This document shows positions 6,626-14,304 of a stretch of 14,304 nucleotides of DNA, one piece after another; position 1 is the first letter of the stretch, and every line of letters starts with the position of its first letter. A program made the translations under genes and the position numbers. The notes beneath the pieces are model-generated. The model searched no databases and was not told the origin of the DNA. It saw only the letters and a list, made by a program, of their open reading frames with translations. This stretch comes from JAVBNU01 sp964617065 (GTDB taxonomy: Bacteria > Cyanobacteriota > Vampirovibrionia > Gastranaerophilales > Gastranaerophilaceae): NCBI GenBank assembly GCA_964617065.1, contig CAZTVM010000049.1:1-14304 (forward strand), read 5' to 3'.

Positions 6626-7645
6626 ATGATTAAGTTTTTATTATTTTTAACAATCTCATCATTTTGTTCTTTTTGTTTCGTTTTATATAAATACAAAAAG
6701 CTCGGCGGACAAAAACAAAAAAGTTCTGACAATTTGAAACGGATTATCAACGCCGTTAATTCAGTCAGATATGGGAATTTGGGCGAACGAATTATTGCTG
6801 AAACCGAAAAAGACGAGTACAAAAATTTGATTGAGAGTATAAACCGAATGATAGAAACTCTCAGTGACCGTGAAAAAATGATTAAAGAATATCAAAAATG
6901 GCTTAACGAAAAAAATTTGTCCCTTGAAACGCTTATAAAAAAACAAGAGGAGTCAAAAAAACTTCGTAAAGATTTCATTGCGACCCTCGGGCATGACCTA
7001 AAAGTACCTATTATCGCAGAGTCTAATGCGCTTGGATTTTTAGTGGAAGGTCGGTTTGGTAATCTTGATGATAAGCAAGCAGAAGTCGTCAGACAAATGC
7101 AAAAATCGAATAAAGAGTTAATTGATTTAGTCGAAATTTTGCTTGAGACATACAAGGTTGAAGATAACGAAAACCTTATTAACCTCAACACAACTACAAT
7201 AGACATGAATATTTTAATCGGCGAAGTTACAGAAGAAATGAAATTAGTCGGAGCTTCTAACGAACAAAATATTGAACTTAATCTTAATGCAGTCCCCATC
7301 GTAGAAGTTGACCCATACCAATTCAAGCGAGTTTTGAAAAATCTTATTTTGAATGCTTTTTCATACAGTCAAAAAAAATCAAACGTAATAATTGAGTCAG
7401 CCCAAGATGAAAATAATATCTACATAAAAATAATAGATTTCGGGTTTGGTATCGAGAAAGATGACATTGAATATATTTTCGACAAATACTATTCTGCAGC
7501 TAAAAAATTCAGAAAAGTAGGAACAGGTTTAGGACTCTATCTTTCAAATCAAATTGTACTTGCGCATGGCGGCAAAATTGATGTAGAAAGTACGCCAAAA
7601 GAAAAAACAACTTTTACTATCGTTTTGCCGATAAAAAATAAATGA
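6626..7645 (+). CDS. Membrane-anchored sensor histidine kinase
   Basis: A 339-residue two-component histidine kinase. One membrane segment (about residues 4-21) is followed by a short linker, possibly a degenerate HAMP (38-80), and a charged coiled coil (80-115). The dimerisation domain carries the phosphorylated His in LGHDLKVPI (His123), continuing as GRFGNLDDKQAEVVRQMQKS. The ATPase domain has the N box NLILNAFSYS (239-248), a G1 box DFGFGI (271-276, where DNGxGI is usual), the F box IFDKYY (284-289) and the G2 box GTGLGLYLS (299-307). There is no periplasmic sensor domain; the signal may come through the membrane or through partner proteins. The dimerisation region recalls cyanobacterial orphan kinases. 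No response regulator is encoded nearby, so the partner is unknown. The gene converges on the LeuD-type gene with a 12-base gap and no terminator hairpin between them. Confidence 0.93.
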   Translation: MIKFLLFLTISSFCSFCFVLYKYKKLGGQKQKSSDNLKRIINAVNSVRYGNLGERIIAETEKDEYKNLIESINRMIETLSDREKMIKEYQKWLNEKNLSLETLIKKQEESKKLRKDFIATLGHDLKVPIIAESNALGFLVEGRFGNLDDKQAEVVRQMQKSNKELIDLVEILLETYKVEDNENLINLNTTTIDMNILIGEVTEEMKLVGASNEQNIELNLNAVPIVEVDPYQFKRVLKNLILNAFSYSQKKSNVIIESAQDENNIYIKIIDFGFGIEKDDIEYIFDKYYSAAKKFRKVGTGLGLYLSNQIVLAHGGKIDVESTPKEKTTFTIVLPIKNK

Positions 7646-7657
7646 CGAATTAAGAAA

Positions 7658-8167
7658 TTAAGTCAATTGAAAGTCACCGTTCTTGTTCAAATGAGCAACT
7701 AAACCACCATCATCAAGTAATTTAATCATTACCTCAGGCAATGGCATAAAAGTAATTTCAGTATTTTGAGTTTTGTTTTTAATGATGCCACTTTTTATAT
7801 CGACTTCTAATTCATCACCAGCCGCTATTTTGTCAGTGTCGCATTCGAGGAGCAACAGCCCTATGTTAATAGCGTTACGGTAAAAAATTCTAGCGAAAGA
7901 CTTTGCCAGTACAGCGTTTACGCCAGCGAGTTTAATAATTTGCGGTGCATGCTCACGTGATGATCCGAGCCCGAAATTATTTCCAGCAACAACAAAATCA
8001 CCAATTGACATTTTTGAAGCGAACTCAGGGTCAGCGTCTTCGAGCACATGTTTAGCTAATTCCGGCAGGTTCGAACGCAAATGAAACAATCGTCCCGGCG
8101 CAATATGATCAGTTGATATATTGTCGCCAAACTTAAATGCTTTACCTTTTTTTATAGCTGTATTCAT
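7658..8167 (-). CDS. leuD: 3-isopropylmalate dehydratase small subunit (LeuD-type)
   Basis: The small 'swivel' subunit of an aconitase-superfamily dehydratase, which pairs with a large iron-sulfur subunit (LeuC) to isomerise 2- and 3-isopropylmalate in leucine synthesis. At 169 residues it has the compact archaeal/clostridial size rather than the roughly 200 residues of E. coli LeuD. Key motifs are DNISTDHIAPG (15-25), the substrate-loop region RLFHLRSN (26-33), the substrate-binding GNNFGLGSSREHAP (62-75) and AKSFARIFYRNAINIG (88-103). The loop that normally reads YLRT in LeuD is LFHLRS here, so related activities (homoaconitase or dimethylmalate dehydratase small subunit) cannot be excluded. 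It sits 23 bases behind aspS and is probably co-transcribed with it, with its own GAGG ribosome site. No leuC or leuB is present in the window. Confidence 0.85.
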   Translation of the reverse strand: MNTAIKKGKAFKFGDNISTDHIAPGRLFHLRSNLPELAKHVLEDADPEFASKMSIGDFVVAGNNFGLGSSREHAPQIIKLAGVNAVLAKSFARIFYRNAINIGLLLLECDTDKIAAGDELEVDIKSGIIKNKTQNTEITFMPLPEVMIKLLDDGGLVAHLNKNGDFQLT

Positions 8168-8190
8168 GATATACCTCGATATTTTAATAA

Positions 8191-9969
8191 CTAAACAGGT
8201 TTTGTAACTAATTTCAAATGTAGTTCTCTCAATTGTTCTTCAGACGCAAACGCAGGAGCGTTCGTCATAAGACATTTTGCACCGGAGTTTTTAGGAAATG
8301 CAATAACGTCACGAATAGAGTCCGTTTTCGCAAGTAGCGCAATTAACCTATCTAAGCCAATGGCTAAACCTGCATGTGGTGGAGTGCCGTACTTAAAGGC
8401 TTCAAGCATAAATCCAAATTTAGCTGCTGTTTCTTCAGGTGTCAAACCAAGCGCTTCAAAAACTCTTTTTTGAATATCTCTCGAGTGAATTCTTACACTG
8501 CCACCACCCAACTCAGTGCCGTTGTAAACAATATCATAAGCTATTGAGCGACAGTTTGCAGGGTCAGACTCTATTTTATCTAAATCATCTAAATTTGGCA
8601 TCGTGAACGGGTGGTGCATTGACATATAACGACCGTTTTCTTCTGAATATTCAAACATAGGGAAATCAACTACCCAAAGTAAATCGTGAATATTTTTGTC
8701 AATCATATTCAATTTTTCGCCGAAATGCAATCTTAAACGACCTAAAACGTCGTACGTAACTTTAGGCTTGTCGGCCACAACAAAAACGATATCGCCATTT
8801 TTTGCATTGCTTAACTCTTTTAATTCAGCGATTTGTTCTTCTGATAAAAATTTCAAAATAGGCGATTTTACAGTACCGTCTTCTAAAAATGTAACCCAAG
8901 CAAGTCCTTTAGCACCGAAGGAAACAGCAAGATTTCTTACATCGTCCATTTCTTTTCTTGAATAGTCAGCTATACCGGGAATGGTCAAAGCTCTAACGAT
9001 ACCATTGTTTTTCACGACATCTTTCAGCGCATCAAAAGTTGAATTCATTATAATATTTGTAATATCAAAGAGCTCCAGTCCAAAGCGTGTATCTGGTTTG
9101 TCTGAGCCAAATCGTTCCATAGCTTCGAGCCAAGTAATTTGTTTAAACGGTGCAATTATTTCGACATCAGCAGCCTTGAAAGCGTTAACGACAATGCCTT
9201 CCGTTAAGGCAATAATATCTTTTTGTTCAACAAATGACATTTCTATATCAATTTGTGTAAACTCAGGTTGCCTGTCAGCACGTAGGTCTTCATCACGGAA
9301 GCATTTTGCTATTTGATAATATTTTTCCATTCCTGCAACCATTAAAAGTTGTTTAAAAATTTGTGGAGACTGAGGTAACGCATAAAATTTATTTTGTTGC
9401 ACACGACTCGGCACGAGGTAATCTCTGGCGCCTTCCGGAGTTGTGTTTATCAAAATTGGGGTTTCGATTTCTGTAAAATCCTCTGAATTCAAATATTCTC
9501 GAACAGCTGTAACGACTTTGTGTCGAAGCATTAAGTTATTTCTCGTTTTTTCGCCACGAATATCTAAATAGCGATATTTTAAACGTAAATCTTCATTAAC
9601 TTCTTCGCTGTTTATCGTAAATGGCAGCAAAGCAGCTTTAGATAAAATTTCAATAGACTCAGGGTACATTTCAACTTCACCTGTAGCCAAAGACGGATTA
9701 TACGTTTCTTCAGGGCGTTTAGTAACTTTACCGCTAACTTTTATTACGAATTCATTTTTCAGGGTTTGGAATACAGAGTGTATGTCTTTGTTGACTTGAG
9801 GGTCAGCAACAATTTGGAACGTACCTGTTTTATCTCTCAATTCGACAAATGTAATTCCGCCCAAGTCCCTGACTGTATCGACCCAACCTGCGAGGGTAAT
9901 TTCATCGTTTATATTTTTTCCTGACAATTTGCCGCAATAATGCGATTTCATTGATAATTTCATCACCAT
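8191..9969 (-). CDS. aspS: Aspartyl-tRNA synthetase
   Basis: Class II synthetase of the bacterial type, charging tRNA-Asp in the cytoplasm. The N-terminal OB-fold anticodon-binding domain (about 8-115, LAGWVDTVRDLGGITFVELRD) is followed by the catalytic core with motif 2 FRDEDLRADRQPEFTQIDIE. The bacterial GAD insertion comes next, then the flipping-loop region and the motif 3 segment GLAIGLDRLIALL, ending in AFPKNSGAKCLM. At 592 residues it matches the usual 580-600. Leu36 in RDLGG occupies a position where tRNA-Asn-accepting enzymes often have His, which hints at a discriminating enzyme but is not decisive. There are three candidate ATGs (residues 1, 3 and 7). Family alignments start at MKSHYCG, residue 7 (position 9951), whereas AGAGA is best spaced for the first. 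It is the first gene of an aspS-leuD unit with a strong extended -10. Confidence 0.97.
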   Translation of the reverse strand: MVMKLSMKSHYCGKLSGKNINDEITLAGWVDTVRDLGGITFVELRDKTGTFQIVADPQVNKDIHSVFQTLKNEFVIKVSGKVTKRPEETYNPSLATGEVEMYPESIEILSKAALLPFTINSEEVNEDLRLKYRYLDIRGEKTRNNLMLRHKVVTAVREYLNSEDFTEIETPILINTTPEGARDYLVPSRVQQNKFYALPQSPQIFKQLLMVAGMEKYYQIAKCFRDEDLRADRQPEFTQIDIEMSFVEQKDIIALTEGIVVNAFKAADVEIIAPFKQITWLEAMERFGSDKPDTRFGLELFDITNIIMNSTFDALKDVVKNNGIVRALTIPGIADYSRKEMDDVRNLAVSFGAKGLAWVTFLEDGTVKSPILKFLSEEQIAELKELSNAKNGDIVFVVADKPKVTYDVLGRLRLHFGEKLNMIDKNIHDLLWVVDFPMFEYSEENGRYMSMHHPFTMPNLDDLDKIESDPANCRSIAYDIVYNGTELGGGSVRIHSRDIQKRVFEALGLTPEETAAKFGFMLEAFKYGTPPHAGLAIGLDRLIALLAKTDSIRDVIAFPKNSGAKCLMTNAPAFASEEQLRELHLKLVTKPV

Positions 9970-10008
9970 TTGTGTAATCTCTCATTCTTTCTGTTATTTA
10001 TGTAAAAA

Positions 10009-10017
10009 ATTATACCA
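10009..10017 (-). promoter_or_regulatory. Extended -10 promoter of aspS
   Basis: On the minus strand this reads TGGTATAAT, a perfect extended -10 with a T-rich upstream tract and no recognisable -35. Transcription should start near 10002, giving a leader of about 33 bases before the first ATG of aspS. Confidence 0.65.
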
Positions 10018-10075
10018 AAAACAAAATTTTAAAGAAAATTTTTTTAATTTGTTTTTGCTGTTAAGAATTTCAATG

Positions 10076-10091
10076 AGTAGAGAACGCTACT
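10076..10091. repeat. Short inverted repeat upstream of aroC
   Basis: AGTAG-AGAACG-CTACT is a 5-bp inverted repeat with a 6-base spacer. It overlaps the place where the aroC -35 should lie, so it could be an operator for the shikimate operon. It is short and may be chance. Confidence 0.3.
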
Positions 10092-10110
10092 AAAAAATCA
10101 TCATTTAATG

Positions 10111-10116
10111 TATAAT
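10111..10116 (+). promoter_or_regulatory. -10 element of the aroC-aroK-aroB operon
   Basis: A perfect TATAAT, with TG immediately before it but lacking the usual one-base spacer. No good -35 lies 16-18 bases upstream. The start would be near 10123, with a 20-base leader holding the AAAGG ribosome site 8 bases before the aroC ATG. Confidence 0.5.
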
Positions 10117-10142
10117 TTTAACATAGATAGAAAGGTAGAATT

Positions 10143-11330
10143 ATGAAGTTTAGATTTTTGACGTCAGGCGAGTCACATGGAGAATGTTTAAATGCGATAA
10201 TAGAGGGCTTGCCGTCAGGTTTAGAAATAGATTTTGAGTATGTAAACAATGAACTAGCCAGAAGGCAAATAGGTTACGGTCGAGGCGGAAGAATGAAAAT
10301 AGAAACGGATTGTGCCGTATTTAAGTCAGGAATTCGACATTCTTATACTACCGGTTCTCCTATTTGTTTAGAAATTAAAAACAACGATTTTTCAAACTGG
10401 CAAAATGTTATGGCAATTAAGTCTGTTGACCTTTATGACGAAAGTATTAAATCGGAGTTAGCCGCTAAAAAAATAGTGAAAGTACGCCCAGGACACGCTG
10501 ATTTTGCTGGTGCAATGAAATATGCGCACGATGACGTGAGAAATATCCTTGAACGTTCAAGCGCTAGAGAAACAGCTGTCAGAGTCGCAGTTGGCGCCAT
10601 TGCTAAGAGTTTTTTAAAAGAATTTGATATAAAAATAACTTCTCATGTTATTCAAATCGGCACTGTAAAATCTGACCATCATGATGAAATTACATTCGAT
10701 ACCATTAAAGAAAAAGCGGACGCTAATGATTTACGCTGTGCAGATTTTGAGGCTTACGAAAAAATGAAAATGCTGATAGATGAAGCCAAAGAAAAAGGTG
10801 TTTCATTAGGCGGAAAAATTGAAATTTTAGTCAAAAATGTCCCGATAGGGTTGGGCAGTTTCGTTCATTGGGACAGAAGAATAGACGGACATATAGCACA
10901 GGCTGTAATGAGCATTCCTGCGGTAAAAGGTGTCTCAATAGGAGATACGCAAAAAGCATCTTCGGTATTTGGCTCTGAATTTCATGATGAATTGTATTAT
11001 GAAAATGGTGAGTATCATCGAAAAACAAATAATGCAGGTGGCATCGAAGGTGGTATGACAAATGGTGAATTAATAAGAATTAAAGCAGTCATGAAACCTA
11101 TTCCCACGATGGTGTCAGCGATAAAATCAGTGGATATAACTACAAAAGAAGGTGTCGAGGCTCATGTCGAGCGTGCTGATGTTTGCGCAGTTTCAGCTTG
11201 CGGTGTTGTATCAGAGGCTATGGTCGCTATTGTTTTGGTTAATGAGTTCCTTGAAAAATTCGGTGGTGACAGTATTGCTGAAACAAAGAAAAATTACGCT
11301 AATTACAAAGAAATGTTAAATAAGAGATAG
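10143..11330 (+). CDS. aroC: Chorismate synthase
   Basis: Catalyses the last shikimate step, the anti-1,4 elimination of phosphate from EPSP to chorismate, with reduced FMN as cofactor. Recognised by the N-terminal GESHG (9-13), the ARRQIGYGRGGRM element (39-51), RPGHADFAGAMKY, the RNILERSSARETAVRVAVGA block and NNAGGIEGGMTNGE. At 395 residues it is in the longer size class (about 360-400). The C-terminal segment reads VERADVCAVSACGVVSEAM where most members have RSD....PA; the arginine is kept. It is the first gene of the cluster, with a good AAAGG ribosome site. Its TAG stop is only one base from the aroK ATG, so the two are translationally linked. No FMN reductase is adjacent; the cofactor must be reduced elsewhere. 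Confidence 0.97.
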   Translation: MKFRFLTSGESHGECLNAIIEGLPSGLEIDFEYVNNELARRQIGYGRGGRMKIETDCAVFKSGIRHSYTTGSPICLEIKNNDFSNWQNVMAIKSVDLYDESIKSELAAKKIVKVRPGHADFAGAMKYAHDDVRNILERSSARETAVRVAVGAIAKSFLKEFDIKITSHVIQIGTVKSDHHDEITFDTIKEKADANDLRCADFEAYEKMKMLIDEAKEKGVSLGGKIEILVKNVPIGLGSFVHWDRRIDGHIAQAVMSIPAVKGVSIGDTQKASSVFGSEFHDELYYENGEYHRKTNNAGGIEGGMTNGELIRIKAVMKPIPTMVSAIKSVDITTKEGVEAHVERADVCAVSACGVVSEAMVAIVLVNEFLEKFGGDSIAETKKNYANYKEMLNKR

Positions 11331-11331
11331 T

Positions 11332-11841
11332 ATGAACAAAAATATAGTTTTAATTGGAATGATGGGAAGTGGTAAAACAAGTGTCGCTTCAAGATTAGTT
11401 GAAAAAACTGAAAAACTAACATTGATTGACATTGATGAAGAAATCGTCAAACGAGAATGTTGCACGATAAATGATATTTTTAGAGAGAAAGGCGAAAATT
11501 ATTTTCGCACCATTGAAGCAAAAATAGTTGAACAGTACTCAACAGCTACTGACAAAATAATTTCTACCGGTGGTGGAGTGGTAGAGTTTGAAAAGAATAT
11601 AATGAATTTGAAAAAAAACGGTATTTTATTTTATTTACAAACTGATACTGACGTTTTATCAGTACGATTAAAAAACGACAGCTCACGGCCTTTGTTGAAT
11701 AAAAAAAACATAGCTGAAATGCTGGAAGAATTGTTGCAAAAACGAGAAAGACGTTATTTAGAAGCTGATTTCATAATTAATACGTCTGAATTATCTATTG
11801 AAGAAATAGCAAACGAGGTTTTAAAACATTATGGAAAATAA
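11332..11841 (+). CDS. aroK: Shikimate kinase
   Basis: Transfers phosphate from ATP to the 3-hydroxyl of shikimate. It has the P-loop GMMGSGKT (9-16), the metal- and substrate-binding DID (33-35), the shikimate-binding Arg in YFRTIEA (Arg59), STGGGVV (78-84, glycines 80-82) and the lid arginine in SSRPLL (Arg119). Length (169) is standard. It starts one base after the aroC stop. Its own stop lies 11 bases inside aroB, so ribosomes probably pass from aroC through aroK to aroB. The ribosome site is the modest AAGAGA inside the 3' end of aroC, consistent with coupling. I cannot separate AroK from AroL by sequence. Confidence 0.95.
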   Translation: MNKNIVLIGMMGSGKTSVASRLVEKTEKLTLIDIDEEIVKRECCTINDIFREKGENYFRTIEAKIVEQYSTATDKIISTGGGVVEFEKNIMNLKKNGILFYLQTDTDVLSVRLKNDSSRPLLNKKNIAEMLEELLQKRERRYLEADFIINTSELSIEEIANEVLKHYGK

Positions 11842-12943
11842 CATTGTAAATGTTGAGTTACCTACACAGAAAGGGTATTCCTACCCCATCATAATAGGTG
11901 AATATCTACTTCAAAACGCAGAAGATTATATAAAAAAATATACTAATGCAAAAAAATATTTGGTTGTAACTAATGAAACAGTATACAAGTTATACGGCGA
12001 AAAACTGAATTTGCCTTGCAAATTTGTTGTATTGGCTGATGGAGAAGAATATAAAAATTTTGAAAACTATAAAATGATTATTGATGTTGCGTTACAAAGC
12101 AATTTAGAACGAACAGATGCTATTGTAGCACTCGGTGGCGGAGTTGTAGGAGATATGACAGGTTTTGCAGCTGCAACTTATTTGAGAGGTATTGATTTTA
12201 TTCAAATACCGACGACTCTGTTAGCTCAAGTTGATTCTTCTGTAGGTGGCAAAGTCGCTATTAACCATTCATTAGGCAAAAATTTAATTGGTGCATTTTA
12301 TCAGCCTAAGTTAGTTTTGTCTGATATCAATACTCTACACACTTTAGATAAAAGACAATTCGCTTCCGGCTTAGGTGAAGTCTTAAAATATGCTTTTATT
12401 GAAAACACAGCTAAACCAAAGTATAGTGGGTTTGAAGGAGATTTTTTCTCTTTTCTCTCTGAAAATAAAAATTTAATTTTAGATTTAGACAATGAAATTT
12501 TGGCTAAAACTGTTGAAATTTGTTGTGAAGCTAAAGCAACTGTCGTAAATAAAGATGAGCATGAGTTGGGGTTAAGAGCAATTTTAAATCTCGGTCATAC
12601 TTTTGCTCATGCAATTGAAAACTGCACAGAGTACAAGTCATATACTCATGGCGAAGCTGTCGCTATCGGTACAAAAATGGCGATTGAATTGAGCTTAAAT
12701 TTAGAATATATTTCATCGGATTACGCAGTAATTGCGAAAAATTTACTTGAAATTTACAACTTGAATTTTGAATTGGACAAGTTCAAATGCTCAACTGAAA
12801 AGATGTTAGCAGCTATGTCGCATGACAAAAAAAATTCAGGAAACAAACTCAAATTAATATTATTCAATGATTATAACCACGTTGGTATTTTTAGTAACGT
12901 AGATAGTGATAAAATTAAAGAAGTAATAGCAAGTTATGTTTAA
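11831..12943 (+). CDS. aroB: 3-dehydroquinate synthase
   Basis: Converts DAHP to 3-dehydroquinate, the second shikimate step, using bound NAD and a divalent metal. It has the NAD-binding GGGVVGD (102-108) and the substrate region IPTTLLAQVDSSVGGKVAIN (126-145). The expected metal ligands are Glu183 in GLGEVLKYA, His256 in LGHTFAHAIE and His273 in THGEAVAIG. At 370 residues it is a normal single-domain enzyme. The ATG overlaps aroK by 11 bases, and the next gene begins 8 bases before the aroB stop. The pathway genes for dehydroquinase, shikimate dehydrogenase and EPSP synthase are not in the window, so the cluster is partial, covering steps 2, 5 and 7. Confidence 0.97.
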   Translation: MENNIVNVELPTQKGYSYPIIIGEYLLQNAEDYIKKYTNAKKYLVVTNETVYKLYGEKLNLPCKFVVLADGEEYKNFENYKMIIDVALQSNLERTDAIVALGGGVVGDMTGFAAATYLRGIDFIQIPTTLLAQVDSSVGGKVAINHSLGKNLIGAFYQPKLVLSDINTLHTLDKRQFASGLGEVLKYAFIENTAKPKYSGFEGDFFSFLSENKNLILDLDNEILAKTVEICCEAKATVVNKDEHELGLRAILNLGHTFAHAIENCTEYKSYTHGEAVAIGTKMAIELSLNLEYISSDYAVIAKNLLEIYNLNFELDKFKCSTEKMLAAMSHDKKNSGNKLKLILFNDYNHVGIFSNVDSDKIKEVIASYV

Positions 12944-14304
12944 ACAATGTTTAACAAAAATATTAAATATATTTAAAATTTTTGCACTCATTATCGTTTT
13001 GATTGATGTGTTTTATTTAATGCTGCCTAAAATTGTTGATGTAAATGAACTTCAACAAAAAATTGCTGATTTTTTAAGTAAAAACAAAAATTTGATATAC
13101 TCAGCACAAAATATTTCGATAAAGACTTATCCGAATTTTACGTTTCAAATAAAAGTAGCCGAATTAAATCTAAAAAATGAAAAAGGGGTTGAAATTTTAA
13201 ATATAAACGACCTAAATACAAAAATTGCGTTAATGCCCTTAATTCTAAAAAAAATTGATGTAAAACATTTTTATGCAGATGAATTCACTTTAAATACAGT
13301 TTATACAAAAGATAAAAAGCTTTCTTTATCAAATAATTTTTTAGATAAATACATTATTGAGAACGATTTAAAAATCATTTTGAGCAAAGCAAAAATCTCC
13401 GTAAAGGCTCACTATTTGTCTATGCACGATGAGATGTCAAATGGATATATTTGTTTGCAGGGGAATAGTTTTTATCTGTTGTTAAAGCCTAAAAAAGCAG
13501 TTATACAAACATCAGGAAAAATCTTTGTAAAAAACAATGAATCGAATTACAATCTGTCACTCAAATGTCGTAGACCTTTGAAAAAGCTTTTAAAATCGCC
13601 CGATTTTTTTGTAAGCGGCAACATAGAGAAACTTGATTTATCAGCCTTTCAGCCATTTGTACATATTGCAGGATTAAAAGATGTCGAAAAATTAAATGGT
13701 AGTTTACAACTAATAGTAGAGACAACAATTCAAAACAAAGAAAAATCAAAAAATTCTGATTTAAAAATTATTGCAGAATTAGATAATTTTGGTTTAATAA
13801 CGAAAAATACAGAAAATTCTATCATTGCAAACGGACATAATAGACTGGCGTCATCATTGAATTTCAAAAAAAATTATTTATACATTAAAGATTTTGTAAT
13901 AGAAGGTGATGATTACAATATTAATAGTAAAGGTAAGATAAAAAATTATTCTTCAAAAAATCCAAAATTAGATTTAAAAATTCATTTATCAAAATCGAGA
14001 TTGGAAAAATTATATTGGCTTTTACCGTCAAACTTATCACCTAAAACGCACAGCAGTTTGATTTCCGACTTAAAACGAACAGGCGTTTATTCTGATATCT
14101 ATGGAGATTTAGCGATTGTCGGTGATTATTTAAAACCCAGTATTTCTGGCAAAGTGAATTTAATAAATACATACGTTGCTGAAGAAATCAAAAACGCACC
14201 TAAAGCGACCATTAATTTAGATTTTCAAGAAAAACTTGTTAAAATTTTGGCGAAAGTTTATACATCACAATGGGAATATATTGATATAAAAGGATTTACG
14301 AATT
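12936..14304 (+). CDS. AsmA-like envelope protein, 3' end cut by window edge
   Basis: An uninterrupted reading frame runs from the ATG at 12936 to the window end, giving 456 codons with no stop, so the protein is longer than seen. A short cytoplasmic start (MFKQCLTKILNIF) is followed by one membrane segment (about residues 15-31, IFALIIVLIDVFYLMLP). A domain with the AsmA N-terminal pattern comes next: an element like 'SAQNISIKTYPNFTFQIKVA', then LNL and the run ILNINDLNTKIALMPLI. The rest is long and rich in alternating beta strands, as in AsmA/YhdP/TamB proteins, which bridge the periplasm and are thought to move phospholipid to the outer membrane. That implies a two-membrane cell. The start overlaps aroB by 8 bases, so it belongs to the shikimate transcript. 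Assignment to the AsmA superfamily is fairly safe; the exact member is not. Confidence 0.8.
   Translation, partial: MFKQCLTKILNIFKIFALIIVLIDVFYLMLPKIVDVNELQQKIADFLSKNKNLIYSAQNISIKTYPNFTFQIKVAELNLKNEKGVEILNINDLNTKIALMPLILKKIDVKHFYADEFTLNTVYTKDKKLSLSNNFLDKYIIENDLKIILSKAKISVKAHYLSMHDEMSNGYICLQGNSFYLLLKPKKAVIQTSGKIFVKNNESNYNLSLKCRRPLKKLLKSPDFFVSGNIEKLDLSAFQPFVHIAGLKDVEKLNGSLQLIVETTIQNKEKSKNSDLKIIAELDNFGLITKNTENSIIANGHNRLASSLNFKKNYLYIKDFVIEGDDYNINSKGKIKNYSSKNPKLDLKIHLSKSRLEKLYWLLPSNLSPKTHSSLISDLKRTGVYSDIYGDLAIVGDYLKPSISGKVNLINTYVAEEIKNAPKATINLDFQEKLVKILAKVYTSQWEYIDIKGFTN

Noticed and set aside
6892..7326. 144-residue minus-strand open frame inside the histidine kinase
   Set aside because: It is fully antisense to a gene with all kinase motifs, has no family resemblance and no ribosome site; a shadow frame.
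7643..7660. Possible terminator between the converging kinase and LeuD-type genes
   Set aside because: The 12-base gap has no inverted repeat or T-run; termination must occur within the opposing genes or by Rho.
8696..9316. Two plus-strand open frames inside aspS
   Set aside because: They are antisense to a complete and well conserved synthetase gene and show Ser-rich nonsense composition.
10831..11061. Minus-strand open frame inside aroC with many His and Leu
   Set aside because: Antisense to conserved chorismate synthase motifs; no independent support.
12947..12976. ATG at 12947 as an alternative start after aroB
   Set aside because: It is in another frame and meets a stop within ten codons; the ATG at 12936 opens the long frame and gives the expected membrane segment.
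13561..13749. 62-residue minus-strand open frame near the right end
   Set aside because: It lies within the continuous plus-strand AsmA-like frame and has no family signature.

Overview
The window is AT-rich, Gram-negative-type chromosomal DNA. It is densely packed with housekeeping genes and contains no mobile element, CRISPR array, tRNA or rRNA that I can see. Several proteins look like deep relatives of cyanobacterial families. The clearest is the short DprA-like protein encoded just upstream of clpP; the histidine-kinase dimerisation region is a second. The low GC, the AsmA-like envelope protein and the absence of photosynthesis genes fit a non-photosynthetic cyanobacterial relative such as Gastranaerophilales (Melainabacteria/Vampirovibrionia). 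That placement is inference from recalled family patterns, not from a search.

Layout. Positions 2-2384 (minus) hold a four-gene operon read right to left: a DprA-like Rossmann protein, ClpP, an exported M48-type metalloprotease and a small exported protein. The last two are coupled by a TAATG overlap. Divergent from it, 2486-4969 (plus) encodes a UvrD/PcrA helicase, and the two promoters overlap in the 100-base gap. At 4970-5224 there is a hairpin plus T-run oriented as a terminator for the minus strand, although no minus-strand gene ends there. Positions 5225-6598 (plus) encode a Cys-rich FAD-dependent oxidoreductase. Positions 6626-7645 (plus) encode a histidine kinase with one membrane segment, preceded by an extended -10 so close to its ATG that the transcript may be leaderless. 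Converging on it, 7658-9969 (minus) carries aspS followed by a LeuD-type dehydratase small subunit.

From 10143 to the right edge (plus) lies a tightly packed shikimate cluster: aroC, aroK, aroB, then an AsmA-like protein that starts inside the end of aroB and runs off the window. AroB makes dehydroquinate (step 2), AroK phosphorylates shikimate (step 5) and AroC makes chorismate (step 7). The other pathway genes are not here.

The sequence contains one 10-N assembly gap inside clpP. The flanks repeat the same 5 bases and the protein family expects no extra residues, so nothing is probably missing. I see no clear new defence or mobile system. The most useful leads are the orphan minus-strand terminator (possible small RNA), the leaderless kinase, the duplicated motif in the PcrA linker, and the link of AsmA to the shikimate operon.
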